Shown here in pieces: positions 1-11,556 of a DNA stretch of 64,000 bases. The DNA comes from Phialophora verrucosa. Lineage: Eukaryota > Ascomycota > Eurotiomycetes > Chaetothyriales > Herpotrichiellaceae. The stretch is taken from NCBI GenBank assembly GCA_002099365.1, contig MSED01000007.1, positions 558,001-622,000 on the forward strand. The letters are read 5' to 3'. Each line of letters starts with the position of its first letter. The first letter of the stretch is position 1. The position numbers were made by a program, and so were the translations under genes. Under the pieces are notes generated by a model that was given only the letters and a program-made list of their open reading frames with translations, ran no database searches and was not told where the DNA came from.

Positions 1-1823
1 TTGAAGGACGGAAATGATACCCGAGATACTGTGGCACATTCGGCCTCTTGCGCGCGTGCCAGGCGCGGCCGTTTTCGACTTCGCACATTCCCCAAAGCCA
101 GGGAAGCTTGTTGACAGTTCTCCGACTTCTGCATGCATTGACGAGCCATATTCGATAGGCATGAAGCTCAGGGCCTTTCCTTCTGCAGGTGATTTCCTGC
201 CTAGCGCGGTCACGTGTGTAAACATCCTGATTCGAAGTCTTTCTTACTCATCTGCTGCATTGTAAAAGATGGCGCTGGCTTGTGTCTCGCTTTCGGCTGG
301 CGAGGCGAGTTCGCGGTGTGATACTAATTACTAGTGCAGATAGCTAACACCATCCAAATGCTCCTTGTCCTGTTCCTTCCTTTTGACGTTCTCCGACAGG
401 TCGCACCGAGATGGAGGGAGAAGCATAGCTGCTATGTAGTTGTACATAGACAATGTAGGTCTAGCGGGGTGCCCTTCGAGAGCCGTTGCCGACGGGTGCT
501 GGATTCCGGCCGTAGCTCCACCGTCAGGCGGGGGTTGTGGTGGCTTCCAAATAGACAGTCGCGAAAGTTGCTGAGTCTGAAGGGTCTTGGGAGACCATCT
601 GTGATGTCGTTGACTGTGCTCAACAAAATCGTCTTGACATCGTCGGCGTAAAGGATGCATCCCCTTTCTTCGGAACCTCAGATTCCGCCATGGTCCTGGA
701 GATCGATGATCTTACGTGCGTAGCATACGTGGACGGGTATCCTTATCAAGTCGCTTAGACTGTCGATGGCGTCAATCCTTACATTCTTCGTCACGGCCCA
801 AAGGACGTCCCCATACGAGGTACAGGGACCAAGGAATAGCGAATGCGGCAAGTTGCGGCTTCGCGAGACTGATTCTGTACCGGTGGCGGTGGCGAGGTCG
901 CAAGATTGTATCAATTGAATTGCTAGAATGGCACCTGTAGTTAGGCGTTAAAAGAGCAGAATCTAACCCAAAAAATTTTACTAAAGCATCAGCTCTCGCC
1001 GTTTTACGGACCCGGTAGGTACATACTCGAAGTTTGAACCCCCTTTTGTGTGGCGTGGGGCTAAATTACCCTTTCCGGTATATTGCGTCAGCCTAGGATT
1101 ACCGATTCTGGCCAGCTCACCCCACCGCAAAGTGGCAGCCTTGTTCAAGGTAGTTGATGGACAATTGAAAACAATCACATTTCTATACAATTAGCGGGCC
1201 TCCCAGAATTTTTCAAAACAGTTAGAGCCGTTGGTCTCGTACTCCACAGCGGTGACCGATGTAACTTCCTAACCATCTAGCTCTACTCGCCTATCTAAGA
1301 CGTGACTGGTTGGAGGCACCGCAGCCAGAGCAAAAATTGTTTCACCATAAACAGGGATAGGCGTCATGAAGATGAAGGTCCTCGTCGTCTGCATCTTGAG
1401 ATGTGCGTTGAGACAAGGAAGCTCGGCGGTAGCTTACGATAACCTGCAGGCAAAAGAAACCCAAATTGCAGTGCACATTGGGAAAATGGTGGCCGATCCG
1501 CGTGATTCCATGAGCAGGGATACATTCAGAAAACCGAATCTCCGGTATAGCGAAGGGGATCTCAGTTTGGGCGACGATTTGACTAGATATAATTTTGAGG
1601 TGCCGAAGCAGAGCAAAGGAGCCAAGAAGGAGAAGAGAATCGAGCGGAAGTGGCTTGAGCGTGTAGAATTTTTCTCACACATATCCAACACTGCATTTAC
1701 AGTACTAGCTATATACAAAGTGCCGCCGCGGCTTTCTCGGATGCAGACAATCGATACTTGTACATCTATGACCTATTTCCCTCCCCTGAACATTCTCTGA
1801 TCCAAAACGCAACACCCAAAATC
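1..1823. other. No supported gene
   Basis: I see no convincing coding sequence here. A 144-codon plus-strand ORF (1366-1800) starts with a short hydrophobic stretch after MKMK. It has no recognisable domain and lies tail to tail with the minus-strand gene ending at 1824, so it could be 3'-flanking sequence read by chance. Confidence 0.5.
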
Positions 1824-2955
1824 TCAGAAAAACGACTCCTGCGGCTCTCGAGTCATTGTCTCCCCCTTCACGCAGTATGTATGACAGAGATCCTCGGCGC
1901 AACTCCCCACCGGAAAGAAGTCGGCGACCTCCTTGAGTGAGGACTCGTCGCAGTCGTAGTTGTATAAGTTGCGGCATTTGCGACATCGAGCATATTCATT
2001 GAAGGCCGGAGACTCCTTCCCTTCCAATATCAATTGGAAAGCCTTCGCCTTTTCGCCCGAATGATCAAATGGTCTGAAACCCTCCAACTTCCTCCCCTCA
2101 GAATCCAACTTCGTCACCCTGTCGTTCATGTCAACTCGATCGTTTTGGTCGAGACGACCTTCGCGGAGTTCGAGAAAGATATTGTCTAACGCGGAACCTA
2201 ATTTGTAGCTCGGCCGAGTCGCTGCGCATATGTAACCCTTCGTATGGCCGACACAGAAGAAAACCATACGAGGTATCCCAGCAGCCCGGTCGGCGGTTCC
2301 AGGCAGAAGCTTCAGCTTGCCCAGCTTGCCGGTCAATTGATCCAGAAATTCCTTGACTTGACCTGTAACCTAGTGGTTAATATCATCGTTTCGGTGAGTG
2401 GGAGGATCACTGACCTAGACCGACCTTCAGAGACGGAGCTGACAACTTGTAGTGGAGCTCGATTAACAGTTCCAACTCAGATGCCATTGGAACATGCCAA
2501 TCCTGTGGAGTGTTCTCTGAGGGCGTTTCTGACTCCTGCAATTCCTCCTCCAACTGAGATGCTGTTCGAATGCTTCCATTCTCAACAGGGTTCTCCCACA
2601 GCTTTTGTAATTCCTCGTCCCAATCTGACAAGGTCCTTCCCAGTTCGTTTAAGTGGGTGTTGATATTGCGATTCAGAGGGAAGCTTTCTTGGAATATCGT
2701 GTGGACTCTATGACTGAAGGATAGGCGACTTCGAAGTCGCTTGAAGACTTCCCATTCCTGGATATTGGGCTTATCTTCGCGAAATTTAAGGACACATTCG
2801 GTGATGCTATACAGGTTGCTGGCCGCCGCTGTAGCAATGCTGAGACGTTTATTGATCGCCTTGGATTGGCTCCCGACCGATAGACGACTTCTTAGTATCA
2901 AATCCCTGATACCTTGGCTATTTCGTTGCGCCGTGCGAAGATCTTGCTTATCCAT
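1824..2955 (-). CDS. Hypothetical protein with C-terminal Cys-rich motif (2 exons)
   Basis: I do not recognise the family. Exon 1 runs 2955-2415 and exon 2 runs 2362-1824. The 52-nt intron (2414-2363) has donor GTCAGT, a TTAAC branch-like site and acceptor TACAG. The spliced frame is 1080 nt, giving 359 aa. The N-terminal half is helical and charged, with repeated Leu and Arg like a coiled coil. The second half holds a hydrophobic segment reading MVFFCVGHTKGYIC. The C-terminus has CRKC, then C, then C-x5-C-x3-C, which may bind zinc. The start is the ATG at 2955. The frame continuity across the intron supports a real gene. Its function is unknown, and a lineage-restricted protein is likely. 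Confidence 0.6.
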
Positions 2956-4891
2956 AGTAGCGAATGAACAAATTGGAATACCATCATCATGCAGTGGACG
3001 GCAATGGCAGCCCTTTTGAGTATTTTGATTTCCACGGAGGCTACAATTACAACCTGGGTTTGGGTGCGCAGTCGAACAGATGAGACTCCTCTCTCAAAAC
3101 AAACCTTTGAGAGAAATGAGGCAGGTCTCAAGGGGACAGTAGATGGGGGCAGGGACAAAGCTACCTTGGATAGCATCTTCTGCCGAGTTGTCGCGCAACA
3201 GAGACAGGCAGGCTGGGCTAACATGGTGATTGTCCAGGGCTTTGGATCCGACTCGCCTGCAGGGGCAGAAGCGCCCTGAGTGAGACTCTGCTGAGGCATT
3301 GTAGGACCAAGACAAATGCAGAAGGCAGAGACAGTGATTGTAAAAGAGTCTCGGATCTGAAATTGGCAGGTGAGGTTGAGCTCCTGAACGGGTCAATTCT
3401 CTTTTGTTCAGAGAGGAACGTCATTTTTCGAACAAAGAGAAGCAAAGACAAGGCCGGCTCCCTTTTCGACATTATGGCTTTGTATGTCTTTTTCTTCTTT
3501 CGCATGTCTCTGCCAGATATGCTGGGAAACTTGACCCCACGGTTGGATTGATCAGTCCGAGACATTGAGAGGAGAGCCTGGCACAGGTTTGGAAAGTTCG
3601 CGTGAAGGCATTCCCTGGTAGGGGAATCCTTCTGTTGGCCTCATCATTCTGTCTCTGCCAATCCTCGAGAAGGCTCCTCGAGTCGAAAACAATTTGCAGT
3701 GTACTCCTACAACCGCAGAAAGTGTCGCGCTCCATCGCAGAGGCAATCGAGAACAAACATACAGGAAACAATGTTGTCCAGAGCTTATTGGCACTCGTGG
3801 AGGAACGGCCCCGCTCACGGTTGAGCTATTAGAACAAACCCCTCCTGGTATGCGGGATCAACGGCCGCCATTAGGTACAGAGGTATTACTATTGTCGTTA
3901 TGTGAGTAGGAAGGTTCTCCAACGGCGTGTAATGACACCCCCCTCCCCTCCACGGGCATACACGCGTTCGGGACGCGTTGGTAATATTAATCATCCCCGT
4001 AACTATATAGTCAGGGGTCGGCCCTGGCCCTTTGATTTCATCATGTCCTTCCGATCGAGGTACAGAAGACATTGCCGAGCCTTCATCTGCCTGTTTCACC
4101 CACATAGGTAATTATGAATGATATGTTACTGCAATTACTTCAACAGTTACGTCATTATGGGAAGCGCCGATTCCCTCCTGTCAGTTGCAAAGGCGATGAC
4201 AGGTCCGGCTGTTGCAATAGCCAGCCACTTCCTTCTCGTTGAGCACTTCTCAAGAGTAGTAAATACAATACAACTGGAAGCACTCGGATTCCAATTCCTT
4301 TCCAGCCCTCGACTTAGACTGCGGCTTGGTGGAAGCCCTCGCACCACGAATCCGTCTGTCTAAGGAAGCAGCACCCTATTAGAGCGCAGGAAAAGGTCTA
4401 CACGGTAGTGCCCAAACCGGCACAACCTTGCATTGCTGGCTCTCGTAACCCTCGGTGATTGATGGCGAGATGGACAGCTCTACTTGTATGCGCGAGGCTG
4501 ACGACCGAAGCGATAGATTATTAAGTAATGGCTGGGCTCAATATTCAGAGGTTGTGCCTCACAGAATCCCGGGTCAGAGCGGTTCGCTGTGCCCTCTGGA
4601 TGCAGTTTGAGTAGTCCAAAGTCCGTTACCATGTCGGCATTCCAGGCAGGGTATGCACCATTGTCCGTAGCAACCAGCGCCAACATTCCAGCGACTGGCA
4701 AGTTGGCATGAACATTCCATAACTACCGATCAATAGTTGATACAACATTCCGTCCCAGACCTGTCAAGTATAAATATCCGCTCAAACTCTAATGGTCCCC
4801 ATCTCGGTCATAGCAACATTAAGTTTCGCTAAAGAGTCTCGAACCTATTCTCTGGCCTGTGACGTCCCCGCGCCGGTGGCTTGCCAAGACC
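2956..4891. other. No supported gene
   Basis: Both strands carry only short overlapping ORFs without domain signals or paired splice sites that rescue a longer frame. This stretch holds the upstream regions of the two flanking hypothetical genes, which are divergently transcribed. Confidence 0.5.
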
Positions 4892-6416
4892 ATGGACGAA
4901 GCAGAGAGGGAGGAATTCAGGGTATGGGCTCGGAACGACTGTGGTAGGTCAGCCCCATGATGTGCGTGATGGCTTCCCATTTAACCGGACGACAGGACAC
5001 ACTTGGTCGTTCATACAAAATTCCTGGCCCACGCAGAAAAGGCGCCGATTTGTAAGTTGGGGAGCGGACGAGCATGAGCCCGGATCCGAGCCTCACAGGT
5101 AAGAGCCCGCGTTTACCTGCCTTGCCAATAATATACTCATCGAGTCCCCCAGTGAGCGCATCGCTTGGACCCTTTGGAACGATGGCGAACCTAGGCACGC
5201 ACGCGACCCCAATGCCAGGATAATCTTCAACGCCATCAATGCTGTCAACTTCAATGACCGGCTCACTTGGAGGCCGCTCATCCGCCCGACGTCTTTTTCT
5301 AGTTTCATGAATGTCCTGGACAAGGTCGATCGTGCCAGACCCCATGGGCTCAGGCTTTTTACAATTGGTACAAACACCTTTTACGCCCTGCCTCAACACT
5401 GGGAGAACGACATTATGCACTACTTTTACGATCCCGAAGAACACAAGCGACACCCATCCTGGCTCATGCCGGAGGTGCCGTACGGCGAAGAGGCAGGAAA
5501 TGTTCCGAGGTCATCATGTCAGTTACTGAATGAATGGCCTGAAGATTCGGATTTGTTGGGGGATTACTGGGAACACATGGAGATTTTTCGACCCGCTCTC
5601 GACGCTCCTACCTCATATGTGGTCGGCTCCCCGCCCCGCCGATTGAAGAAGCCCTTACCTCTGGAATTCGGCTGCTTCTTGGGGTCGCTGTGGTATGACT
5701 CTAGTCAATCCGATCGCTGCGACCCTGATAAACTTCGACCCACTCCGTTTGTGGTCCTAATTCATCCAATCGACAAGAGCTTTTGGGTGGTCTTCAACTA
5801 CTTTCCTCTTGCAAAAAGAAAGTTAACTTTGACAGAGACGGGAAAATACGGCGCTAATCTCTGCGACGTCTGCAGAAGCGATGAACGTGTATGGGAAGGA
5901 TGCCGTTTCAATCAGGAATATCCCTATACATACGACTTTGACAAGGACGGCTTTTGCGATCTGATTCACCCCAAGGTTTCGTATGTGGCACCGATTGAGC
6001 GACTCGAAGATGTGGATTTTTGGAAAGAGCTTGACATCACTCCATTTTCACTTCTCCGAATCCCAGCCTTCCGCGACGGCGGGAGAAGAAACACCGCCGA
6101 AGACATGGCCGACGGAAAAGCCGACGACGACATGACCGAAGCAGAAGAGGACAAAGAAGACAAGCGAAGCAGTCACCACGACCGCGGCCCTTTCTTCGAG
6201 GTCGGCCTGGGTAGCGTCACGATGCGCGTCGAGGCGACCAACGTACGCCCCAACCCATTCAAGGCCAAACTAAAAGAGTGGGAGGAATACTGGAACAAAT
6301 GGATCTTTGAACCTTCTCCGGGTGATCTCCCGAGCCCAATACATCAGGAGGCTCAGGACAAACAACCAGTTGCGCGGCCGAGTGCGCCAAAATGTCGTTT
6401 GTGCAACCAAGGCTAA
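4892..6416 (+). CDS. Hypothetical protein, 472 aa (3 exons)
   Basis: I do not recognise the family. The model is exon 1 4892-4943 (MDEAEREEFRVWARNDC), intron 4944-4995 (GTAGGT...TTAAC...CAG), exon 2 4996-5098, intron 5099-5152 (GTAAGA...CCCCAG), and exon 3 5153-6416. All junctions keep frame (1419 nt). The protein is rich in Trp, Tyr and acidic residues. Its middle contains a hydrophobic stretch (TPFVVLIHPIDKSFWVVFNY). A disordered Asp/Glu/Lys-rich linker follows at about residues 370-400, and the end carries CRLC. No signal peptide or membrane helix is evident. The minus-strand ORF opposite exon 1-3 (4917-5453) is a shadow. It may be a lineage-restricted accessory protein. Confidence 0.65.
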
Positions 6417-8282
6417 GTAGAGGCGCAAGGACGAATCGCTTTCCTTTATCTTTTTCTTCTCCTTTTGTCTGTGCGCCTCCATTTGTTGCTTGGCTCTAAT
6501 ATCATGGATTGAGCTGCAGGACTGTCGTTTTGGGTTTCAGCTCCAGCTCCTATAATAGTATTCATTGAACCCTGAGCCCCTTGGGGTGTTTTTTTCTTCG
6601 ACACATCGGACATAATTATGATGTGATCCGACTCATCGCAGAACCGAAGTCTGCTCCGCACTGAAGCTGCCCTCCCTGGGCAGGATTTACCTTCATACCC
6701 GTCGCTGCGCAGCGGAACATGTTCCTTAGCTAGACTGTTAACTCGCCCGAACCGCCCTTCTGGCTGATATGCCTTGAGTTTCCGATGGGAGATCGACAAT
6801 CTCGTCCCCTCTTCACAGTACGGCGAATTGTGCACCGGCTGGAATTGGGGCTTTAGGGCCGGATTGCGGTAACGTCGCACCTTGGGCCAGCCTGGACAAG
6901 TCAGAGAAGTATGGTCTAGAGAGTTCCCCAAAGTGTGGAGGAAGGTGGCCATGGGGTGCGAAAGAATGCAAGGTAAACATGTGAGGAGGCAATCTTGGCC
7001 TTGCGAAAAGTGCCCAATCACAATCGGGAGAGCGCGCCTTGCCAGCTGTTTTGCCTGGGAGTGCAAATTTGAACCTGGCCATTTCTGCGTGGTGACTGTG
7101 TGGTGGCCGTCCCTATAGACGCTATGCTTCAAGCTGAGTCTCCCTAAGAGGGGATTAGCAGGGTAACACTACTTGATCACGAATGTCGTGGCTGTCACCG
7201 TCGCGGTCGCCGTCACCCTTCTTGTCGTGAGAGATACCGGTGACCTCTAGGCAATCCTTCCGCCTTTGGGGCAACAATCCCTCCTTAAACCGTGGAAGAA
7301 GGCGAGGGAGCCCAAAGACAAACCATTGCCATATTGCATATTACAAGCTCGGAGACCTTCGCCCCTCAGCATCCGTCAATGCGCACGATGACGGGTCTGC
7401 ATGTACATCTCGGGGCTCTGCGTGAGCAATTTAGAAACCTCAACAGCTAAAAGATAGCCAACACGAACGGCGTCGACGACGTCTGCGTCCAGAAAGCGTA
7501 GAAGGACAACCTAATTAAGTAGTGGCAATCGTTCAAATGGTTCTTTGTCCAGTTAAAATGTTTGTCCACAACGTCCGAGGTATATTGTAGGAGCAAGCTC
7601 TCGATCTCTGCCGGTCGATACATACCCTGCTTCTGCAATGCTGCCATTTCGCCGCTGGGACTAGACCGCCCGCAAGAACAGGATTCATTTCGCGTCCTCC
7701 CTGCGCTTTGAGATCGACCAAAGCAGCAAAATGAGTCAGCCATGTGATAAGCTGACCTAGAGTTGCCCCCATTCCAGAGCTCGGATTCGCATCGGACCTT
7801 TTTGCGACGGGAAGGGGGGTTATTTTGGCACTGTGAGCTCCTTCGGCGACGCCTCAGCCGCGGCTGTCAAGCACCAAATGGTAAAGGTCCAGTGCGTGTG
7901 TGTCCATAATGTAATACGTCCTCCGAGGTTCTCGCAACACGGCGGGTACACTCCGGCCCACTCACCTCGAGGAGACAACCGGTACCCCACTGCTCGGGAA
8001 TACCCCTTGTCATGTATACGGGGTATGAGGTAAGGCCCACCGGGTGACGCGGTGCAACAGCGTTTTTCAGCTTTGCATCGGGCAGACGGCGACTGGATTG
8101 GGGGAGTCCCTCGGCCAGAGCCTTATGATGCGGAGTTGCTGTGTTAGTCCACAGTGGCCTCGTTTTCGTTCCCCACTCGCTGACACTCCGGGACACTCAT
8201 GAGCGAGGCCAGCTGTCTGCATATCTGTGAGGGAAGCATCGATCTCTGCTCTGCGGCAGCATCGACCTCAGCGAAAGCACAG
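6417..8282. other. No supported gene
   Basis: A long minus-strand open frame (7132-6446) ends in a basic tail, but it opens without an ATG, has no domain I recognise, and competes with an equally open frame at 7082-6813. I do not call it. The rest contains only short ORFs. The right end is the promoter of the P450 gene. Confidence 0.45.
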
Positions 8283-8289
8283 TATATAA
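8283..8289 (+). promoter_or_regulatory. TATA box of the P450 gene
   Basis: TATATAA lies 62 nt upstream of the P450 ATG at 8351, in a short 5' leader. It is the only TATA-like match close to that start. The assignment is by motif and spacing only. Confidence 0.4.
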
Positions 8290-8350
8290 CCGAGCTGGTG
8301 TCAGGGTCCCGATTTGAGCCCAACTCGAGCCGACCAAGCCACCAAAAAAG

Positions 8351-10197
8351 ATGCCTTCCTCGTTCTTCATCATCGGCACGGCGGTGATCCTTCTGGCGGG
8401 GGTCTTCATCCACAACTATAGCAACAGGTCGAAAGTGCCTCCCAATGCGAGACTGCCTCCCGGCCCAGACGGTGAGTACAGGCAGCGACGCTCGCCAACC
8501 TCCGAGAAGAACAGCTTCTAACCGTGTAATTCTCCCTCAGGCAAACCGTTCGTGGGCAACCTGTTGGACATCCCGCCGAAGCACTCGTGGCTGAAGTTCA
8601 AGGAATGGGCCGATCAATACGGTCCGATCTACCGGATCAACATCTTCGGGCGAAATCTCGTCATGGTGTCGACGGAGAAGGTGGCCAACGACCTGCTGCG
8701 CGAGCGAGGCAACATCTACTCGTCGCGCGAACAGTTGCCCATGGCGGCGAAGCTGATGTCGCGCGACCTGAGGCCCCTGTTCCTCCCCCATGGAGGTGAG
8801 TTTCGTTTCTGGGCCCCTCTTTTGTCACGCTCTCGGTCAGCCGAGTGAAGGAGTTGGCTGAACAAAGGGGATAATTTATTAGACTTGTGGCGACGGGGGC
8901 GCAAAGTGATGCACAACATGACCATGCACGCCTCGGCCACCTCGTACCAGCCGGTCCAGACGTACGAGTCGGAACGGCTGCTCCACGACCTGATCAGGAC
9001 GCCGGACAAATACGAGGTTCTATTTGAACGATACGCAGCAGCGGTGGTCATGCGGTTGTGCTATGGCAAGACGGTCGAGACCGGCGACGAGCAGTACGTG
9101 CGCGACATCCTCCAGATCGTCCACAACGTCGAGCGAGTGGCCTCGCCCGGCGCGTACCTGGTCGACACGTTCCCGATCCTCATGTGCCTGCCCACCTGGC
9201 TGGCGCCGTTCAAGCAGGAGGCGGCGCGGCTGCACGACTTTGAAATCAAGACGTTCAAGGGCCTGCTGCTCGAAGTCCGCGACAAGATGCAGCAGGCAGG
9301 CACAGGCAAAGAGGCTCCCAAATGCTTCTCGCGGTCCTTCCTCGAGCGACAGGCCGAATACAACCTCTCGGACGACGAAGGAGCCTATGTCATCGGCACC
9401 CTGTTCGAGGCCGGCGCGGGCACCACCGCCGCGGCCATGATGTCGTTTGTGCTGTGCATGTGCCACCATCCGGAGTGGCAGCAGAAGATCCAGAACGAAG
9501 TCGACCGCGTCGTCGGCGACACCCGCCTGCCGGAATACGGCGACATCGCCTCCCTGCCGACCTGTCGGGCCGTCATCAAGGAAGTCATGAGATGGCGTCC
9601 CGTGACCGCTGGCGGCGTCCCACACGAGTTGGTCAAGGACGACGTGTACAACGGGTTTTTCTTCCCCGCCGGCACGAACATCCATCCAAACCAATGGTAA
9701 GGTTGACCCTCGTAGCAAGGTCCCCCTCCCTGCCAGACAGCCCTGGGGCGTGCGTGCGCATCGTGAGAGATTACCAACTGACCTCCTCCTCTTGTAGGGC
9801 CATCCACCGCGATCCAGAACTCTACCCCGACCCGGAAACGTTTAACCCGGATCGCTGGCTCTCGCCCAAATACCCGACGTACCGGGAACCGCTCGACAAA
9901 TTCCCCAACCTGCAGAACTACTCGTGCTTCGGATTCGGCCGCCGCATCTGCCCGGGCATGAACATCGCGGAGAACTCGCTACACCTGCTGACCGCGAGGA
10001 TCGCGTGGGCGGCGCACATTTCCAAGAGACCGGGCGTCGAAGTTCCGCTGTACGATTATACTGCCGGGTTCAACGTGCAGCCTCGGCCGTTTGTCTTCGA
10101 CCTGAAGCCACGGAGTGAGGCGAGGAAGACGTTGATTGATAGGACTTGGGAGTCGGGCAAGGCTAGGGACCCGCTCGACGAGGTAAAGACGTTGTAG
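8351..10197 (+). CDS. Cytochrome P450 monooxygenase (microsomal, 4 exons)
   Basis: Heme-thiolate monooxygenase of 529 aa, anchored in the ER by an N-terminal helix (SSFFIIGTAVILLAGVF) followed by a proline-rich hinge (PPNARLPPGP). Exons are 8351-8471, 8541-8795, 8883-9696 and 9798-10197. Introns of 69, 87 and 101 nt all use GT-AG sites and stay in phase. Visible motifs: helix C WRRGRK (about residue 128), I-helix AGAGTT (about 302), ExxR as EVMR (about 359), PERF region FNPDRW, and heme loop FGFGRRICPG with the Cys ligand near 448. All catalytic hallmarks are intact. The sequence resembles the group that includes O-methylsterigmatocystin oxidoreductase, but the substrate cannot be inferred. 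No biosynthetic backbone gene is adjacent. Confidence 0.93.
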
Positions 10198-10306
10198 GAG
10201 GGGATGGGCCAAAACTCGGTGTGTTAGTATGGCATTTCATGTCACGTCGTGGCATGATGTGTTGTAATGTAATGTGATCATGTGCCACCTGGGCAAAAGT
10301 GTGTAG

Positions 10307-10329
10307 GTGTGTGTGTGTGTGTGTGTGTG
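10307..10329. repeat. (GT)n microsatellite
   Basis: About eleven uninterrupted GT dinucleotides just downstream of the P450 stop codon, in its presumed 3' UTR. The 10198-10491 gap contains nothing else that I can name. Confidence 0.9.
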
Positions 10330-10491
10330 CGCCGTGTTCTGTCTCCCGATATGGTCAGCCGGCACTTCTTGCATATGCACATCTACATCTATATCGATAC
10401 CTATATCAATAGCCACAGCCATAGCCAAGCGATAACCATACCAATCTAAAACACGTGGTCACAAAGTACACCACACCACACCACACTACAG

Positions 10492-10932
10492 CTAGACATC
10501 CTCACCGGCAGTACGCCTTATAAACGCCACCGTCTCGTCCACGCGACTCAGAAACGGACTATGACTAGACCCGTCGAGCACCTCGGTGCGCACGACCCGC
10601 CCGTGGTCCCTGATCCGCTGGACCATGCGCTCCTGCGTCGCAAACTTCATGGCGCGGTCCTCGCGCGCCAGCAGGAAATGCACCGGCACGGCCTCGAACG
10701 CCGAGAACCGACACCGGTCCAGCAGCGCGGCCATGCTCATCACGTTCAGATTCCTCTCGGCGAACGCGTACGTCTCGGACTCGGCCGGCACGTCCTGCCA
10801 GAACAGCGCCGTGGGCGAGGGATGCACCAGGTTCGGGAGCTCGGCGGCGGGGGTGTCAGTCTTACCCTCCGCGGCCGGAATGGTCATCCCCTCGGGGATG
10901 GTTGTGTTCGATCCGAATGAGGCGAGGCTAAC
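10492..10932 (-). pseudogene. 5'-truncated alpha/beta-hydrolase remnant
   Basis: The minus-strand frame encodes the C-terminal third of an alpha/beta hydrolase (AB_hydrolase_6-like). It has the cap region (HPSPTALFWQDVP), the acid-residue strand (VPVHFLLAREDRA) and the catalytic-His segment (LDGSSHSPFLS). The nucleophile elbow (GxSxG) and the N-terminal core are absent. Upstream of the first ATG (10887) the frame stays open to 10932, where a TAG acceptor-like site occurs, so the exon probably once joined earlier exons. No hydrolase sequence is readable between 10933 and 11556. It sits tail to tail with the P450. It is either a decayed gene or a very short derived ORF of 131 codons. Confidence 0.5.
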
Positions 10933-11556
10933 CTACATCACCGGTAGCCTTACGAGGTATCTACATGTACGTACTCCGTCCTTTCAGACAGACCGAGCTG
11001 GGATCCGGCCTGAACCGCTGCTGAACGTGCAATGGCTTACGAAGCGCCTTAGCTAGGTGCAGTACTGCGGGACCTAGATAGACGGCAGAAGTGCTGTGAA
11101 CTGTCCTCTGTACTATGCCTGGGTTGGGTATGCTCTGAGCCGTACGGTTCGGGCGAGCGATCTAAAGATTAAAGCATCGCGGGACGGCCAAGAGTCAAAG
11201 ACGGATGAATTCGTGTCAAAAAGCCTGGCCCGCTGCGTTATGATGACAGAAGTCTTTTCGTCCGAGCTTGATACCCAGCCATGCTTACACAGAGAGGTCC
11301 CACTTGCCCCCCTCCCCGTTCCTGGCAGCCTCGTCGCGTCACTGTCCCGCTGTCCCACGTTAAGATACTCCTTAAGAAGAGTCGAGAATCATAAGATTGC
11401 TGTGGTTATAAAGTGTCTGGAATGCTCTCTCCTGTTGCTGAACCATTAAATATTATGAGTAGGTAAAAATCTTCGACTGACTTCCCACACGCTATAATGA
11501 AGCAACCTCAAGCACATGTTCCAGAAAATTCTATAAAGATCCGGCCTAGCAAATCC
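10933..11556. other. No gene seen; site of missing hydrolase exons
   Basis: No hydrolase-like or other coding sequence is readable on either strand. A TACTCCGT motif occurs at 10972. Confidence 0.5.

Noticed and set aside
4917..5453. 178-codon minus-strand ORF with protein-like sequence
   Set aside because: It lies antisense to the spliced plus-strand gene, whose two introns and frame continuity explain the region better.
6446..7132. 228-codon minus-strand frame with a basic C-terminal tail
   Set aside because: No ATG at its start, no domain, and an overlapping frame is equally open.
9020..9718. Long minus-strand ORF opposite the P450
   Set aside because: Shadow of GC-rich third codon positions in the P450 exon, whose motifs are unmistakable.
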